Source of the DNA: Faecalibacterium hattorii
GTDB taxonomy: Bacteria > Bacillota > Clostridia > Oscillospirales > Ruminococcaceae
Assembly: GCF_003287455.1 (NCBI RefSeq)
Contig: NZ_PRLC01000008.1
Location: 62,001-126,000, forward strand
Length of the DNA stretch: 64,000 nucleotides
Reading direction: 5' to 3'
Under the pieces are notes generated by a model that had not been told where the DNA came from, did no database searches, and was given only the letters and a program-made list of their open reading frames with translations. Positions within the stretch are counted from its first letter, which is position 1. Each line of letters starts with the position of its first letter. Both the position numbers and the translations under genes were made by a program. Below are positions 24,704 to 33,462 of the stretch, one piece after another.

Positions 24704-26179
24704 TTACAGATTCAGCTCAAACTGTTCTGCCGTGATGGTTGCTTTGCCATCGGCAGCAAAGGTGATGCCGTCGGCAGACTGGGGGGTGTAGATCCATACG
24801 GTCATGGTCTGCTCGCCATCGTTGGCGAAAACTTCGATGCTGTTTTTATCCAGCAGGATGCGGAGCTTCAGCGCACCATTCTGGCTGCGGACCTTGCAGC
24901 TGCGGCGGTGCACGATGTCGGCACGGGAACCGGCATAGCTGCGGTCCAGCGTCAGCTCGGAGGTGTGGGGGTCGTAGGTCAGGCTGGTGTGATGGTCTGC
25001 ATCGGCGGCCAGCTTCAGGGTGAAGGAGCGGTATTCGCCGGGCTGCACCGTAACGGTCAGGTCGGCCACACGGCCCTTGATGCCTTCCAGAGAAGTTTCG
25101 CTTTGCACCGTCACATTTTCGTGGAAGGTGCGCTTGCCGTGGGCGGCATCCAGCTCCCGCACGGGGGTCTGGAAAATGCGCCCGTCCTTGATGTGCAGCT
25201 CGCGGGGGCAGATGGTCTGCCCGAACCACTTGCAGCCCTTGGGCTTATCCTCGGTGTCCGACCATGTTTGCAGCCATGCGGTCATGATGCGGCGGCCATC
25301 CGGGGCAAGGGTGGTCTGGGTGGCGTAGAAGTCGATGCCGCCATCCATCAGCTGCACATTTTCTTTCGTGAAGGTGTGGGTGGCTTGGTCATAGCTGCCG
25401 ATGAAGGCAATGACGTTGTGCCCGTTGTGGAACTCGCCCTTGGGCAGCATCTCCATGGGGCCGAGCATTAAGACCTGCTTGCCGTCCAGCGGGAAGAAGT
25501 CCGGGCACTCCCACATTTTGCCGTACTGGTTGTTGCAGCGTTCCAGCACCGTGACAAAGTGCCAGTCGAAGCCGTCTGCGCTCTGGAACAGTGCTGCTGC
25601 GCCGCTGCCATCCTCGGCGAGGCAGACCGTAACGACGGAGTAGGTGCCGTCGGCCTCACGCCAGATCTTGGGGTCCCGGAAGTCGAACTTGCTGAAGCCT
25701 TCCGGCAGGTCTTTCTGGGTCAGCACCGGGTTGCAGGCGGGCTTTTCGTAGTTGAGACCGTCACCGATGGCAATGCTCTGGGTCTGGATGTCCCGCATCT
25801 CCCCATTGGGCTGCTTTTCTGCCACCACGCTGGTGTACATCAGCAGCTGCTTGCCGTCATCCATCTGGGTGGCAGAGCCGGAGAAGCAGCCGGGGCCGTT
25901 GTCCGCCGGGGAATCCGGGGCCAGCGCACAGGGCAGATACTCCCAGTGCAGCAGGTCGGTGCTGACGGCGTGGCCCCAGTGCATAGGCGCCCACCGCACA
26001 TCGTAGGGATTATACTGATAGAACTGATGGTACTGCCCCTTATAGTAGGAGAAGCCGTTGGGGTCGTTCATCCAGCCCACATAAGGAGTCAGGTGGTAGG
26101 CAGGGCGTTCCGCCGGGGAAATGGCAGCGCCGTGCTCGGCCTCGTAGGCACGGGCTTTTTGTAAGGTCAAATCGTTCAT
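24704..26179 (-). CDS. Glycoside hydrolase family 32, sucrose/fructan beta-fructosidase
   Basis: 491 residues, no signal peptide. The three GH32 signatures are present: WMNDPNG (nucleophile Asp), FRDPK (transition-state Asp) and ECPDFF (acid/base Glu). A beta-sandwich domain follows. It releases fructose from sucrose or short fructans in the cytoplasm. The start at 26179 has GGAGG. Because import is by an ABC system rather than a PTS, the substrate is probably unphosphorylated. It is the last gene of the minus-strand operon, 24 bases after the binding-protein gene. Confidence 0.92.
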   Translation of the reverse strand: MNDLTLQKARAYEAEHGAAISPAERPAYHLTPYVGWMNDPNGFSYYKGQYHQFYQYNPYDVRWAPMHWGHAVSTDLLHWEYLPCALAPDSPADNGPGCFSGSATQMDDGKQLLMYTSVVAEKQPNGEMRDIQTQSIAIGDGLNYEKPACNPVLTQKDLPEGFSKFDFRDPKIWREADGTYSVVTVCLAEDGSGAAALFQSADGFDWHFVTVLERCNNQYGKMWECPDFFPLDGKQVLMLGPMEMLPKGEFHNGHNVIAFIGSYDQATHTFTKENVQLMDGGIDFYATQTTLAPDGRRIMTAWLQTWSDTEDKPKGCKWFGQTICPRELHIKDGRIFQTPVRELDAAHGKRTFHENVTVQSETSLEGIKGRVADLTVTVQPGEYRSFTLKLAADADHHTSLTYDPHTSELTLDRSYAGSRADIVHRRSCKVRSQNGALKLRILLDKNSIEVFANDGEQTMTVWIYTPQSADGITFAADGKATITAEQFELNL

Positions 26180-26203
26180 GGAATCCTCCAAAGGAAAGAA
26201 CTC

Positions 26204-27877
26204 TTATGCGTAGTAAGCATCCAGATATTTCTGCATGATGGCCAGATAGTCGGACAGGCCGTAGGCTTCCAGCTTGCTCAGATATTCGTTCCACTCTGCA
26301 TCCGTAGTGCCGTTCATGATCCAGTCCGCTTTCTGGGTATTCATGTAGGTCTGCAGATCTGCCTGCAGATTAGAGACCTGCTCGGTGTCCTCGTTGCTCA
26401 TAAAGACATTGGGATAGACATAATCGTTGTTCATATCCGGGGTGTAGATGTCCTTGATCCAGTCCAGACGGTACTGTGCATCGTCCGGGCAGGTAACGTA
26501 TACACCATAGTACTCATCCAGAACCGCCAGAGGCCCGCTGACACACTGGGCTTCACGGACTTCCACGGGAGAAGCATCGCCCAGAGGAGCGTGCTTCAGC
26601 ATGGGCTCGCCCTTATCGTTGGTGGACAGTTCAAAAATGTTAAAGCCTTCCGCATCGCCGTAGGTGCCCCAGTTGTTCTGCGGAGACTGGAGGGGTGCGT
26701 ACATCTGATCCAGCCATGCACAAACCAATGCGGGGTTTTCCGCCTTTGCGGTGACAACGCATCTGCCGCGGGCAAAACCGCTGGTGAAAGAGCCGTTCTG
26801 CGGGGTGATATTGCGGGTATCGGCGGTCAGGGCGGGCAGCGGCTCCCAGTCGGTCAGGTTGTCAATGTTGGCAACATCCCAGCTGAAGCAGACACCATAG
26901 CGGCCAGCCTTGCCCTTGGAAACATAAGTGGACCACTCCTGCGTGAAGCACTCCGGGTCGATGAGCTTCTCGGCATACAGTTTGTGCAGCCAGTCCAGAC
27001 CATCGCGGTAGCCCTGCTGGGTGGCGGCACAGATGACTTTCCGGTCGTTGGTAACAGCGATATGGCGGTCCTTGTCTGCATCGCCGTAGCCTTCGCCAAA
27101 GCCATTGATGAGGATGCTGGGGTCCTGATCGCCGTTGTTGACGATGCAGGACATGGGGATGATGTCGCCGTCAATGCCATACTCTGCCTTGATGGAAGCG
27201 GCGTTATCACGGAATGCCATCAGCACCTGTTCAAACTCGTCCACTGTGGTGGGCATCGACAGGCCGAGGAAGTTCAGCCACTTGGTATTGATGAAGCTCA
27301 TGTTGCCAATGGTCTGGATGGCGGTCTTTTCTGAGCCGAGCTGCTCGATCCAAGGCAGTGCCCAGATGTGGCCCTCGCTGTCGGTGCACATGGTGCGGTA
27401 CTCCGGGTACTTCTCAAAGACCGTCTGGAGATAAGGCATATTGTTGTCAATGTAGTCTTCCAGATTGAGGATGACACCCTGATCTGCGTAGCGCAGCAGA
27501 TTGCTGTCGCTAAAATCAGCAGTAAAAACAAAATCCGTCAGGGTGTTGGGGTTGGACATATTCAGGGTGATCTTATCGCTCCACTGGTCGGACTGGATGG
27601 CGGTCCAGTCGATGTGCACATTGGTCTGCTCTTCCAGACGCTTGAAGATGGTGCGGTTGTTCGGTTCGGGTTCGCTGCCCACAGGGAAGCTGGTCATGCC
27701 GGTAAAGGTGACCTTTTCGGGCAGCGGAAATTCAACGGCACCGGTCGTGTCCACAGCTGCGGCAGCAGAATTGTTGCCGCCGGTGGATTTGCCGCCGCCA
27801 CAGGCAGACAGAGCAGCGGCAGAGCCCGCCAGAGCGCAGACCTTGAGGAAGTTGCGGCGAGAGATCAGCTTTTTCAT
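26204..27877 (-). CDS. Sugar ABC transporter substrate-binding lipoprotein (LplA/YtcQ type)
   Basis: 557 residues. The N-terminus has an SRRNFLK twin-arginine-like motif, a hydrophobic core and lipobox LSAC. The long body with PEKVTFTGMTSFPVG and the Trp-rich end fits the large solute-binding proteins that work with LplB/LplC-type permeases for oligosaccharides. The start at 27877 has AAGGAG. Two permease genes precede it in the operon. No ATPase is encoded, so a shared MsmK-type ATPase must come from elsewhere. Confidence 0.88.
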   Translation of the reverse strand: MKKLISRRNFLKVCALAGSAAALSACGGGKSTGGNNSAAAAVDTTGAVEFPLPEKVTFTGMTSFPVGSEPEPNNRTIFKRLEEQTNVHIDWTAIQSDQWSDKITLNMSNPNTLTDFVFTADFSDSNLLRYADQGVILNLEDYIDNNMPYLQTVFEKYPEYRTMCTDSEGHIWALPWIEQLGSEKTAIQTIGNMSFINTKWLNFLGLSMPTTVDEFEQVLMAFRDNAASIKAEYGIDGDIIPMSCIVNNGDQDPSILINGFGEGYGDADKDRHIAVTNDRKVICAATQQGYRDGLDWLHKLYAEKLIDPECFTQEWSTYVSKGKAGRYGVCFSWDVANIDNLTDWEPLPALTADTRNITPQNGSFTSGFARGRCVVTAKAENPALVCAWLDQMYAPLQSPQNNWGTYGDAEGFNIFELSTNDKGEPMLKHAPLGDASPVEVREAQCVSGPLAVLDEYYGVYVTCPDDAQYRLDWIKDIYTPDMNNDYVYPNVFMSNEDTEQVSNLQADLQTYMNTQKADWIMNGTTDAEWNEYLSKLEAYGLSDYLAIMQKYLDAYYA

Positions 27878-27953
27878 GGTATTTTCTCCTTTTTTATGTT
27901 TCTTTCTTCGTGTAACAGATGAGCGTACCGGCTCATAAAATTCTGGAGTATCC

Positions 27954-28859
27954 TCAGCCTTTGATGGAACCAGCCATGATGCCGGCATCAAAATACTTCT
28001 GGAAGAAGGGATACATCACCAGCAGCGGCAGACTGGAAATAATAATGGTCGCATATTTGAGCAGCTCTGCCATCTTCGCACGTTCGGCCGTGCTCTGGAT
28101 ATCTGCGATCATGCCGGATTCCGGCTGGCTCTGGATCAGGATGGAACGCAGCACCAGCTGCAGCGGCTGCTTCGATGCGCTGTTCAGGTAGATCATGGCG
28201 TCAAAGTAGCTGTTCCACATTGCCACGAACTGCCACAGGGCCAGAACTGCCACCACCGGCATACAGACGGGCAGCAGGATCTTGAAGAAGTAAATCATCT
28301 CGCTGGCTCCATCCACATCCGCAGCTTCACGCAGCTCACGCGGGATGCCTTGATAATAGGTACGGGCAATGATCATGTTCCACACGCTGAATGCGCCCGG
28401 CAGAATGACCGCCCACATGGAATCCAGCAGACCCAGATTGTTGATGAGCAGGTAGGTGGGGATCAGACCGCCGCTGAAAAACATCGTGATCACAAACAAG
28501 GTGTTGAAGATCGCTTTGCCTTTGAAGTCCGGCAGCGACATGGGATAAGCGGCAAGCATGGTCACAGCTACCGAGATGATGGTAAAGATGATGGAGTAAA
28601 GTACCGCGTTCTTGAAGCCGACCCAGATCTGCTTGTCCGAAACGACACGCTGGTAAGCATCCAGACTCCACTTGCTGAAATCAAAGGAGATGCCCTTGTT
28701 TTGCAGAGTGACCGGGTCCATAAAGGACGCGATGACGATGTAGATCATCGGAACGATGATCGCCAGCAGGAACAAGCCCAAAAGTGCGTAGCCGCAATAC
28801 AGGATGATCTTATCTTGTTTGGTGTAGAGGGCCATTTTTGATTTTTTCTGTTTTGCCAT
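27954..28859 (-). CDS. Sugar ABC transporter permease (LplC/YtcP type)
   Basis: 301 residues with six hydrophobic segments and the EAA loop with its Gly (REAADVDGASEMIYFFKILLP). It forms the channel with the permease gene before it (28873-29820). The start at 28859 has AGGAGGGG; an earlier in-frame codon would overlap the upstream gene. Confidence 0.9.
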   Translation of the reverse strand: MAKQKKSKMALYTKQDKIILYCGYALLGLFLLAIIVPMIYIVIASFMDPVTLQNKGISFDFSKWSLDAYQRVVSDKQIWVGFKNAVLYSIIFTIISVAVTMLAAYPMSLPDFKGKAIFNTLFVITMFFSGGLIPTYLLINNLGLLDSMWAVILPGAFSVWNMIIARTYYQGIPRELREAADVDGASEMIYFFKILLPVCMPVVAVLALWQFVAMWNSYFDAMIYLNSASKQPLQLVLRSILIQSQPESGMIADIQSTAERAKMAELLKYATIIISSLPLLVMYPFFQKYFDAGIMAGSIKG

Positions 28860-28872
28860 GGTAAACCCCTCC

Positions 28873-29820
28873 TTACAAGCCCTTGCCATCGTTCATTTTG
28901 GCAACGACCTTGTTCACTGCGATCAGCAGAATGACGTTGACAACGGTGTTGAACAGACCGACTGCCGTGGAAAAGCTGTAATCGCCGTCCAACAGGCCCT
29001 TTTTATAAACGTAGGTCGCAATGATCTCGGCAGTGTTCAGGTTCAGGTCCGTTTGCAGGGCATAGGCTTTTTCAAAACCGATGCTCATGATGTTGCCTAC
29101 CTGCAGGATAAACTGGATCACGACCATATCCTTAATGGCGGGCCACTCTACCGTCATGATCTGCTGGATCAGGTTTGCGCCGTCGATCATGGCAGCTTCC
29201 TTCAGATCTTTGCTGGCGTTAGAAAGAGATGCAGTGTACATGATGGATGCCCAGCCGGCACCCTGCCAGATGCCGCTGATGATGTAGATGGGGCGGAATG
29301 CTTCCGGCAGCGTCATGAAGTTGATGCTGGTGTGGAACAGGCCGTTCACCGGGCCGGTGACACTCAGCAGCACCCGGACGATGCCGCACAGCACGATGAC
29401 CGAGATGAAGTTGGGCATATACAGCACCAGCTGCACCTTCTGCTTGATCTTCTTGCTCTCGATACGGTTGAGCAGGAATGCCAGCAGGATGGGGATCGGG
29501 AAGCCCCACAGCAGACCGTAGACGCTCAGCTTCAGGGTGTTGATCAGATAACGCTGGAAGTCCGGCGAGGACATGAAGCGGGTAAAGTTTTTGAAGCCTA
29601 CCCACTCGCTGCCCCAGATGCCCCTGAAGGGATTGTACTTCTGGAATGCGATCAGCACACCGCCCATAGGAGCGTACTTGAACACCAGCGTCAGCGCCAC
29701 GGCAGGCAGCAGGAACAACAGGTAAAGCTGCCAATGCCGTTTGATGTAGACCCATGTGTTGTGCAGCTTGCGTTCCGCTGTCAGCACAGCCGTTTCCGGT
29801 GAGGCCGTCTTTGCTTTCAT
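28873..29820 (-). CDS. Sugar ABC transporter permease (LplB type)
   Basis: 315 residues, six membrane segments, with the EAA loop KEAAMIDGANLIQQIMTVEWP. First gene of the operon transcribed away from the LacI gene. RBS GGAGG before the ATG at 29820. With the downstream permease, binding protein and GH32 it imports and hydrolyses sucrose or fructo-oligosaccharides (inference from GH32 and fructokinase). Confidence 0.9.
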   Translation of the reverse strand: MKAKTASPETAVLTAERKLHNTWVYIKRHWQLYLLFLLPAVALTLVFKYAPMGGVLIAFQKYNPFRGIWGSEWVGFKNFTRFMSSPDFQRYLINTLKLSVYGLLWGFPIPILLAFLLNRIESKKIKQKVQLVLYMPNFISVIVLCGIVRVLLSVTGPVNGLFHTSINFMTLPEAFRPIYIISGIWQGAGWASIMYTASLSNASKDLKEAAMIDGANLIQQIMTVEWPAIKDMVVIQFILQVGNIMSIGFEKAYALQTDLNLNTAEIIATYVYKKGLLDGDYSFSTAVGLFNTVVNVILLIAVNKVVAKMNDGKGL

Positions 29821-29847
29821 GAATCATTCTCCTCCTTTTGGTTTGTG

Positions 29848-29903
29848 TTTTACATTTGCACCTTTGGATTTTACGTTTTTGCTTCGATTGTGCAAATGTA
29901 AAA
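29848..29903. promoter_or_regulatory. Paired operator sites in the sugar operon leader
   Basis: TTTTACATTTGCAC at 29848-29861 and its exact reverse complement at 29890-29903, 28 bases apart, lie downstream of the minus-strand promoter. Spacing and content suit looping or dual binding by the neighbouring LacI-family repressor. Confidence 0.65.
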
Positions 29904-29915
29904 TTCTTTAATTCA

Positions 29916-29944
29916 TTTATACCACGCAAATAAGCGAATGTCAA
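29916..29944 (-). promoter_or_regulatory. Promoter of the lplB-lplC-lplA-GH32 operon
   Basis: On the minus strand TTGACA (29944-29939), a 17-base spacer and TATAAA (29921-29916). The ATTTGCAC operator copies follow immediately. Confidence 0.7.
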
Positions 29945-30044
29945 CGATAATTCATGGGATACATAAAGGAATACTGTGCATTTGTACAGGTGCACAAATT
30001 TGAACATGTGCAAATGTGCAAAATGATGATTTGCATTTTTACGT

Positions 30045-30073
30045 TTGACTAATTTGTGCATTTGCACTATACT
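30045..30073 (+). promoter_or_regulatory. Promoter and operator of the LacI gene
   Basis: TTGACT at 30045-30050, 17 bases, TATACT at 30068-30073. The spacer contains the palindrome GTGCA-TT-TGCAC (30056-30067), the same ATTTGCAC motif as in the divergent operators, which predicts autorepression. Confidence 0.7.
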
Positions 30074-30162
30074 GGAGCCATAAAGAATAAGATCCGTCAC
30101 CAGACTTTATCTATAAAAGAAAGAACATCCGTCCCCTATACTATAAGGAAAGAGGTTGACTT

Positions 30163-31218
30163 ATGGCAACCAAAGTCACCATTCAGGATATTGCAAACGA
30201 ACTGCAGCTTTCCCGCAACACCGTTTCAAAGGCCATCAACAACACCGGTGTGCTGGCAGATGCCACACGAGAGAAGATCCTGCGCAAAGCCGCCGAAATG
30301 GGCTATAAGCAGTTCGCCTATCTGCCGCTGTTTCAGGAAGACGCTGCAAAAACAGCAGAGTCTTCTATTCTGCCGCGTGGCAAACGGGAGATCGCCATGC
30401 TGACGACCCAGTTTCTGAACAGCTCTCACTTTTCCTCCATGATGCTGGATCGTTTCCAGTCGGAAATCGACCATCTGCACAGCAGCATGACCATTCATCG
30501 CATTTCTCCCACAGAGCTGAAAGAGAAAAAACTTCCCTCTTCTCTCGACATCCAGCGCACAGCCGGCATCATCTGCTTTGAAGTATTCGACTATGACTAC
30601 GCACAGATGCTGTGCGATCTGGATGTTCCGCTGCTGTTTGTAGACACCCCTGTGATGGATATGCGTCCTCCCCTGAAAGCCGACCGCCTTTATATGGAAA
30701 ACCGCATTGAGACCCAGAATGCGGTGGCCCACATGGTCCAGCGCGGCAAAAAACGCATCAGCTTTGCGGGGGATAAAAACCACTGTCAGTCCTTCTTTGA
30801 GCGTTATATGGCTTATAAGGATGCAATGGAGTACTTTGGTCTGACAGAAGGCCTGAGCACCTGTGCGATGCCATCTGGACAGCAGAACTATCCGGTATCC
30901 CTGTACGAAACCATCCGTCGGTTCAAAACGATGCCGGAAGCCTTTGTCTGCGCCAATGACTTTGTTGCCATGGATCTGGTCAAGGCATTGAATGAGCTGG
31001 GGTATTCGGTTCCCGACGATATCTGGGTCTGCGGCTTCGATGACAGTCCGGAGGCTTCCTACTTTGCCCCCCATCTGACTTCGATCCATATCCATGAACA
31101 GATCATGGGCTACACCGCTGCCAATCTGCTTATGACCCGCATCGAAGAGCCATCGCTGAACTATCGCACCGTCTATACGGAAACCAGCCTGATCCTGCGC
31201 GAATCCACAGGAGATTGA
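30163..31218 (+). CDS. LacI-family transcriptional regulator of the sucrose locus
   Basis: 351 residues. The N-terminal HTH is VTIQDIANELQLSRNTVSKAIN, followed by a periplasmic-binding-type sensor domain (VAHMVQRGKKRISFAG; FVCANDFVAMDLVKALNELG; SVPDDIWVCGFDD). It lies between divergent operons with ATTTGCAC dyads in both promoters, so it probably represses both until a sugar binds. The start at 30163 follows AAAGAGG. The next gene begins 17 bases after its stop. Confidence 0.9.
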   Translation: MATKVTIQDIANELQLSRNTVSKAINNTGVLADATREKILRKAAEMGYKQFAYLPLFQEDAAKTAESSILPRGKREIAMLTTQFLNSSHFSSMMLDRFQSEIDHLHSSMTIHRISPTELKEKKLPSSLDIQRTAGIICFEVFDYDYAQMLCDLDVPLLFVDTPVMDMRPPLKADRLYMENRIETQNAVAHMVQRGKKRISFAGDKNHCQSFFERYMAYKDAMEYFGLTEGLSTCAMPSGQQNYPVSLYETIRRFKTMPEAFVCANDFVAMDLVKALNELGYSVPDDIWVCGFDDSPEASYFAPHLTSIHIHEQIMGYTAANLLMTRIEEPSLNYRTVYTETSLILRESTGD

Positions 31219-31235
31219 GCGAAAGGAGAACCCCC

Positions 31236-31886
31236 ATGCGTGACCTGTTCAATACGGACAAGCCGCTGTTTGCTGTGCTGACGAAATTGACTTACAGTGC
31301 TTACCTGAACATCTTATGGCTCGTGTGCAGTCTGCCCATCGTTACCATAGGAGCTTCTACCACCGCATTGTTCTACGTCACCCTCAAAATGGCGGAAGAT
31401 CGGGACGATGGTCTGACCCGGATGTTTTTTAAGGCGTTCCGGGAAAATTTTAAGCCGGCCACAAAACTCTGGCTTATCCTGCTGGCTGTCGGCAGTTTCC
31501 TAGCTGCGGATGGCTTTGTGCTGCGCCGAATGTGGAGCGAAAACATTTTCTGGACGCTGCTCACTGCAGTGCTGATTGGTGCGGCAGTTCTGTACGGCAT
31601 CGTTGTGCTGTATGCCTTTCCTCTGCTGGCACGGTTTGAAAACACCACCTTCGGCATCCTGAAAACAGCGTTTCTCGTGGGTGTCCGGTATCTGTTTTGC
31701 ACCCTGCTGATGGCGGCGATCTATGGCATCATGGGGTACGTCATCGTGTTTGTGTTCACACCTGCCTTCCTGCTGGGCATGGGCTTCTGCGCCATGCTCT
31801 GCTCCTTTCTGATGCTTCGGATCCTCTATCTGATCGGTGGAGACCCTGATGCAGTACACGAGGAATCCGACCATGACGAAAACTGA
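31236..31886 (+). CDS. YesL-family (DUF624) membrane protein
   Basis: 216 residues with about five hydrophobic segments and the family N-terminus (MRDLFNTDKPLFAVLTKLTY; SLPIVTIGASTTALFYVTLKM). DUF624 proteins accompany LplABC-type sugar transporters in Firmicutes; their function is unknown. The start at 31236 has AAAGGAG. It overlaps the next gene by 14 bases. Confidence 0.82.
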   Translation: MRDLFNTDKPLFAVLTKLTYSAYLNILWLVCSLPIVTIGASTTALFYVTLKMAEDRDDGLTRMFFKAFRENFKPATKLWLILLAVGSFLAADGFVLRRMWSENIFWTLLTAVLIGAAVLYGIVVLYAFPLLARFENTTFGILKTAFLVGVRYLFCTLLMAAIYGIMGYVIVFVFTPAFLLGMGFCAMLCSFLMLRILYLIGGDPDAVHEESDHDEN

Positions 31887-32490
31887 CCGGGATACGCTCC
31901 GCTCCCTCCATGGGCGCAAAAAGTGGGAGCACATCTGGGCATATTACAAGCTGCCCATTGCGATCGTGCTCATCGTCGTCTATATTCTCGGCTATGCAGC
32001 CTACCGCCATGTGACGAAAAAAGAGGATGTGCTTTACCTTGGTCTGGTAAATATCACTGCCGGGTCTGATCTGACGGAACAGCTTACCACCGGCTTTGCC
32101 GAGGCACAGGGTCTGACCAAAAAGCAACGGGTCGATCTGCTGTCCGGCTTGCTGCTCAGCGAGAGCGAAAGCGCAGAGGAGCAGTATGTATATGCTTCGG
32201 AGATGAAGCTGCTGGGTGCAGTCAGTGCCCAGCGGTTAGATGTTGTTCTGATGGACGAATATGCACGGGATCGGCTGTTGGCAGATGATTATTTTCTCGA
32301 TCTGCGGACGCTGGATGCGTCTTTCCATGCACTGCCGGGTCTGAACGCCGGTGGAACCGTGCTGGATATTTCGGACACGCCGTTTGTCAGGCAGGCAGGT
32401 TTTTCGGGCAGGGTCTATCTTGGGGTGGTACAGAATGCACCGCACCCGGAGCGTGCAGCCGCTTACATTCATTATCTGTTCCAGCGGTGA
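31873..32490 (+). CDS. Single-pass membrane protein, unknown
   Basis: 205 residues: a basic N-terminus, one membrane segment (LPIAIVLIVVYILGYAAY, about residues 26-43), then an extracytoplasmic domain of about 150 residues that I do not recognise. The start at 31873 has GAGG within the end of the YesL gene. The coupling with YesL suggests the two work together, perhaps on the sugar transporter. Starts at 31837 or 31849 are possible. Confidence 0.65.
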   Translation: MTKTDRDTLRSLHGRKKWEHIWAYYKLPIAIVLIVVYILGYAAYRHVTKKEDVLYLGLVNITAGSDLTEQLTTGFAEAQGLTKKQRVDLLSGLLLSESESAEEQYVYASEMKLLGAVSAQRLDVVLMDEYARDRLLADDYFLDLRTLDASFHALPGLNAGGTVLDISDTPFVRQAGFSGRVYLGVVQNAPHPERAAAYIHYLFQR

Positions 32491-32526
32491 TCGTTGGGTT
32501 TCACATCAAGAATAAGGAGAATTATC

Positions 32527-33459
32527 ATGGACATTGTAACGATTGGTGAAGTTTTGATCGACCTGACCCAGACCGGCAAGGATGCCCGCGGCATCCCTCA
32601 GTTTGCCGCAAACCCCGGCGGTGCTCCGGCCAATCTGGCGGTGGCTGCTTCCAGACTGGGCGCACAGACCGCCTTTATCGGCAAGGTGGGTGCGGATGCC
32701 TTTGGCCGCTACCTGAAAGAGGTTCTGGCGGAAAACAAGGTAGACGTTTCCGGCATGGCGGTGGATGCAGACCACCCCACCACCATGGCGGTGGTCTCGG
32801 TGGATGCCACCGGCGAGCGGGATTTCAGCTTCTACCGCAGCGCCAACGCTGACGTGATGCTGAGCAAAGAGGATATTTCGGACGAGGCTCTGAAAGCTGC
32901 CAAAATCGTCCACTTCGGCTCTGTCAGCCTGACCGCTGACCCCTCCCGCACTGCCACGCTGGATGCTGCCGCCCGTGCCAAAAAGCTGGGTGCTACCATC
33001 ACCTACGACCCCAACTACCGTGCAAACCTCTGGAAGAACAAAGAGGACGCCATTGCTCAGATGAAAGCTCCCCTGCCGCTGGTGGATATTCTGAAAGTGT
33101 CCGATGAGGAGCTGCCCCTGCTCACCGGCACCACCGACTGCGAAAGCGGCACGGCACAGCTTGCCCAGAACGGCATCCGGCTGATTTTCGTCACCTTGGG
33201 TGCAAACGGCGTGTTCTACCGCTTTGGGGACAAGACCGGCCATGTGGCTGGCGTTCCCTGCAAGGTGGGCGACACCAACGGCGCAGGGGACACCTTCTTT
33301 GGGGCTGCCCTGTCCAAGCTCTGCAAGGAGGAGCTGGACACCCTGACGGTGGACAAGCTGGAAGGCATTCTGGCCTTTGCCAACAAAGCGGCCAGCATCA
33401 CCACCAGCCGGCATGGTGCCATCCCTGCCATGCCCACCCTTGCAGAAGTGGAGGGCTGA
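32527..33459 (+). CDS. PfkB-family fructokinase
   Basis: 310 residues with both PfkB signatures: GGAPANLAVAASRLGAQTAFI (split around residue 35) and the active site DTNGAGDTFFGA (catalytic Asp). It phosphorylates the fructose set free by GH32 or by the amylosucrase-like enzyme that follows four bases later. The start at 32527 has AAGGAG. Confidence 0.9.
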   Translation: MDIVTIGEVLIDLTQTGKDARGIPQFAANPGGAPANLAVAASRLGAQTAFIGKVGADAFGRYLKEVLAENKVDVSGMAVDADHPTTMAVVSVDATGERDFSFYRSANADVMLSKEDISDEALKAAKIVHFGSVSLTADPSRTATLDAAARAKKLGATITYDPNYRANLWKNKEDAIAQMKAPLPLVDILKVSDEELPLLTGTTDCESGTAQLAQNGIRLIFVTLGANGVFYRFGDKTGHVAGVPCKVGDTNGAGDTFFGAALSKLCKEELDTLTVDKLEGILAFANKAASITTSRHGAIPAMPTLAEVEG

Positions 33460-33462
33460 ACC

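Noticed and set aside
29848-30073. CRISPR or iteron array in the ATTTGCAC-rich region
   Set aside because: Copies are few, irregularly spaced and in both orientations around promoters, fitting LacI operators.
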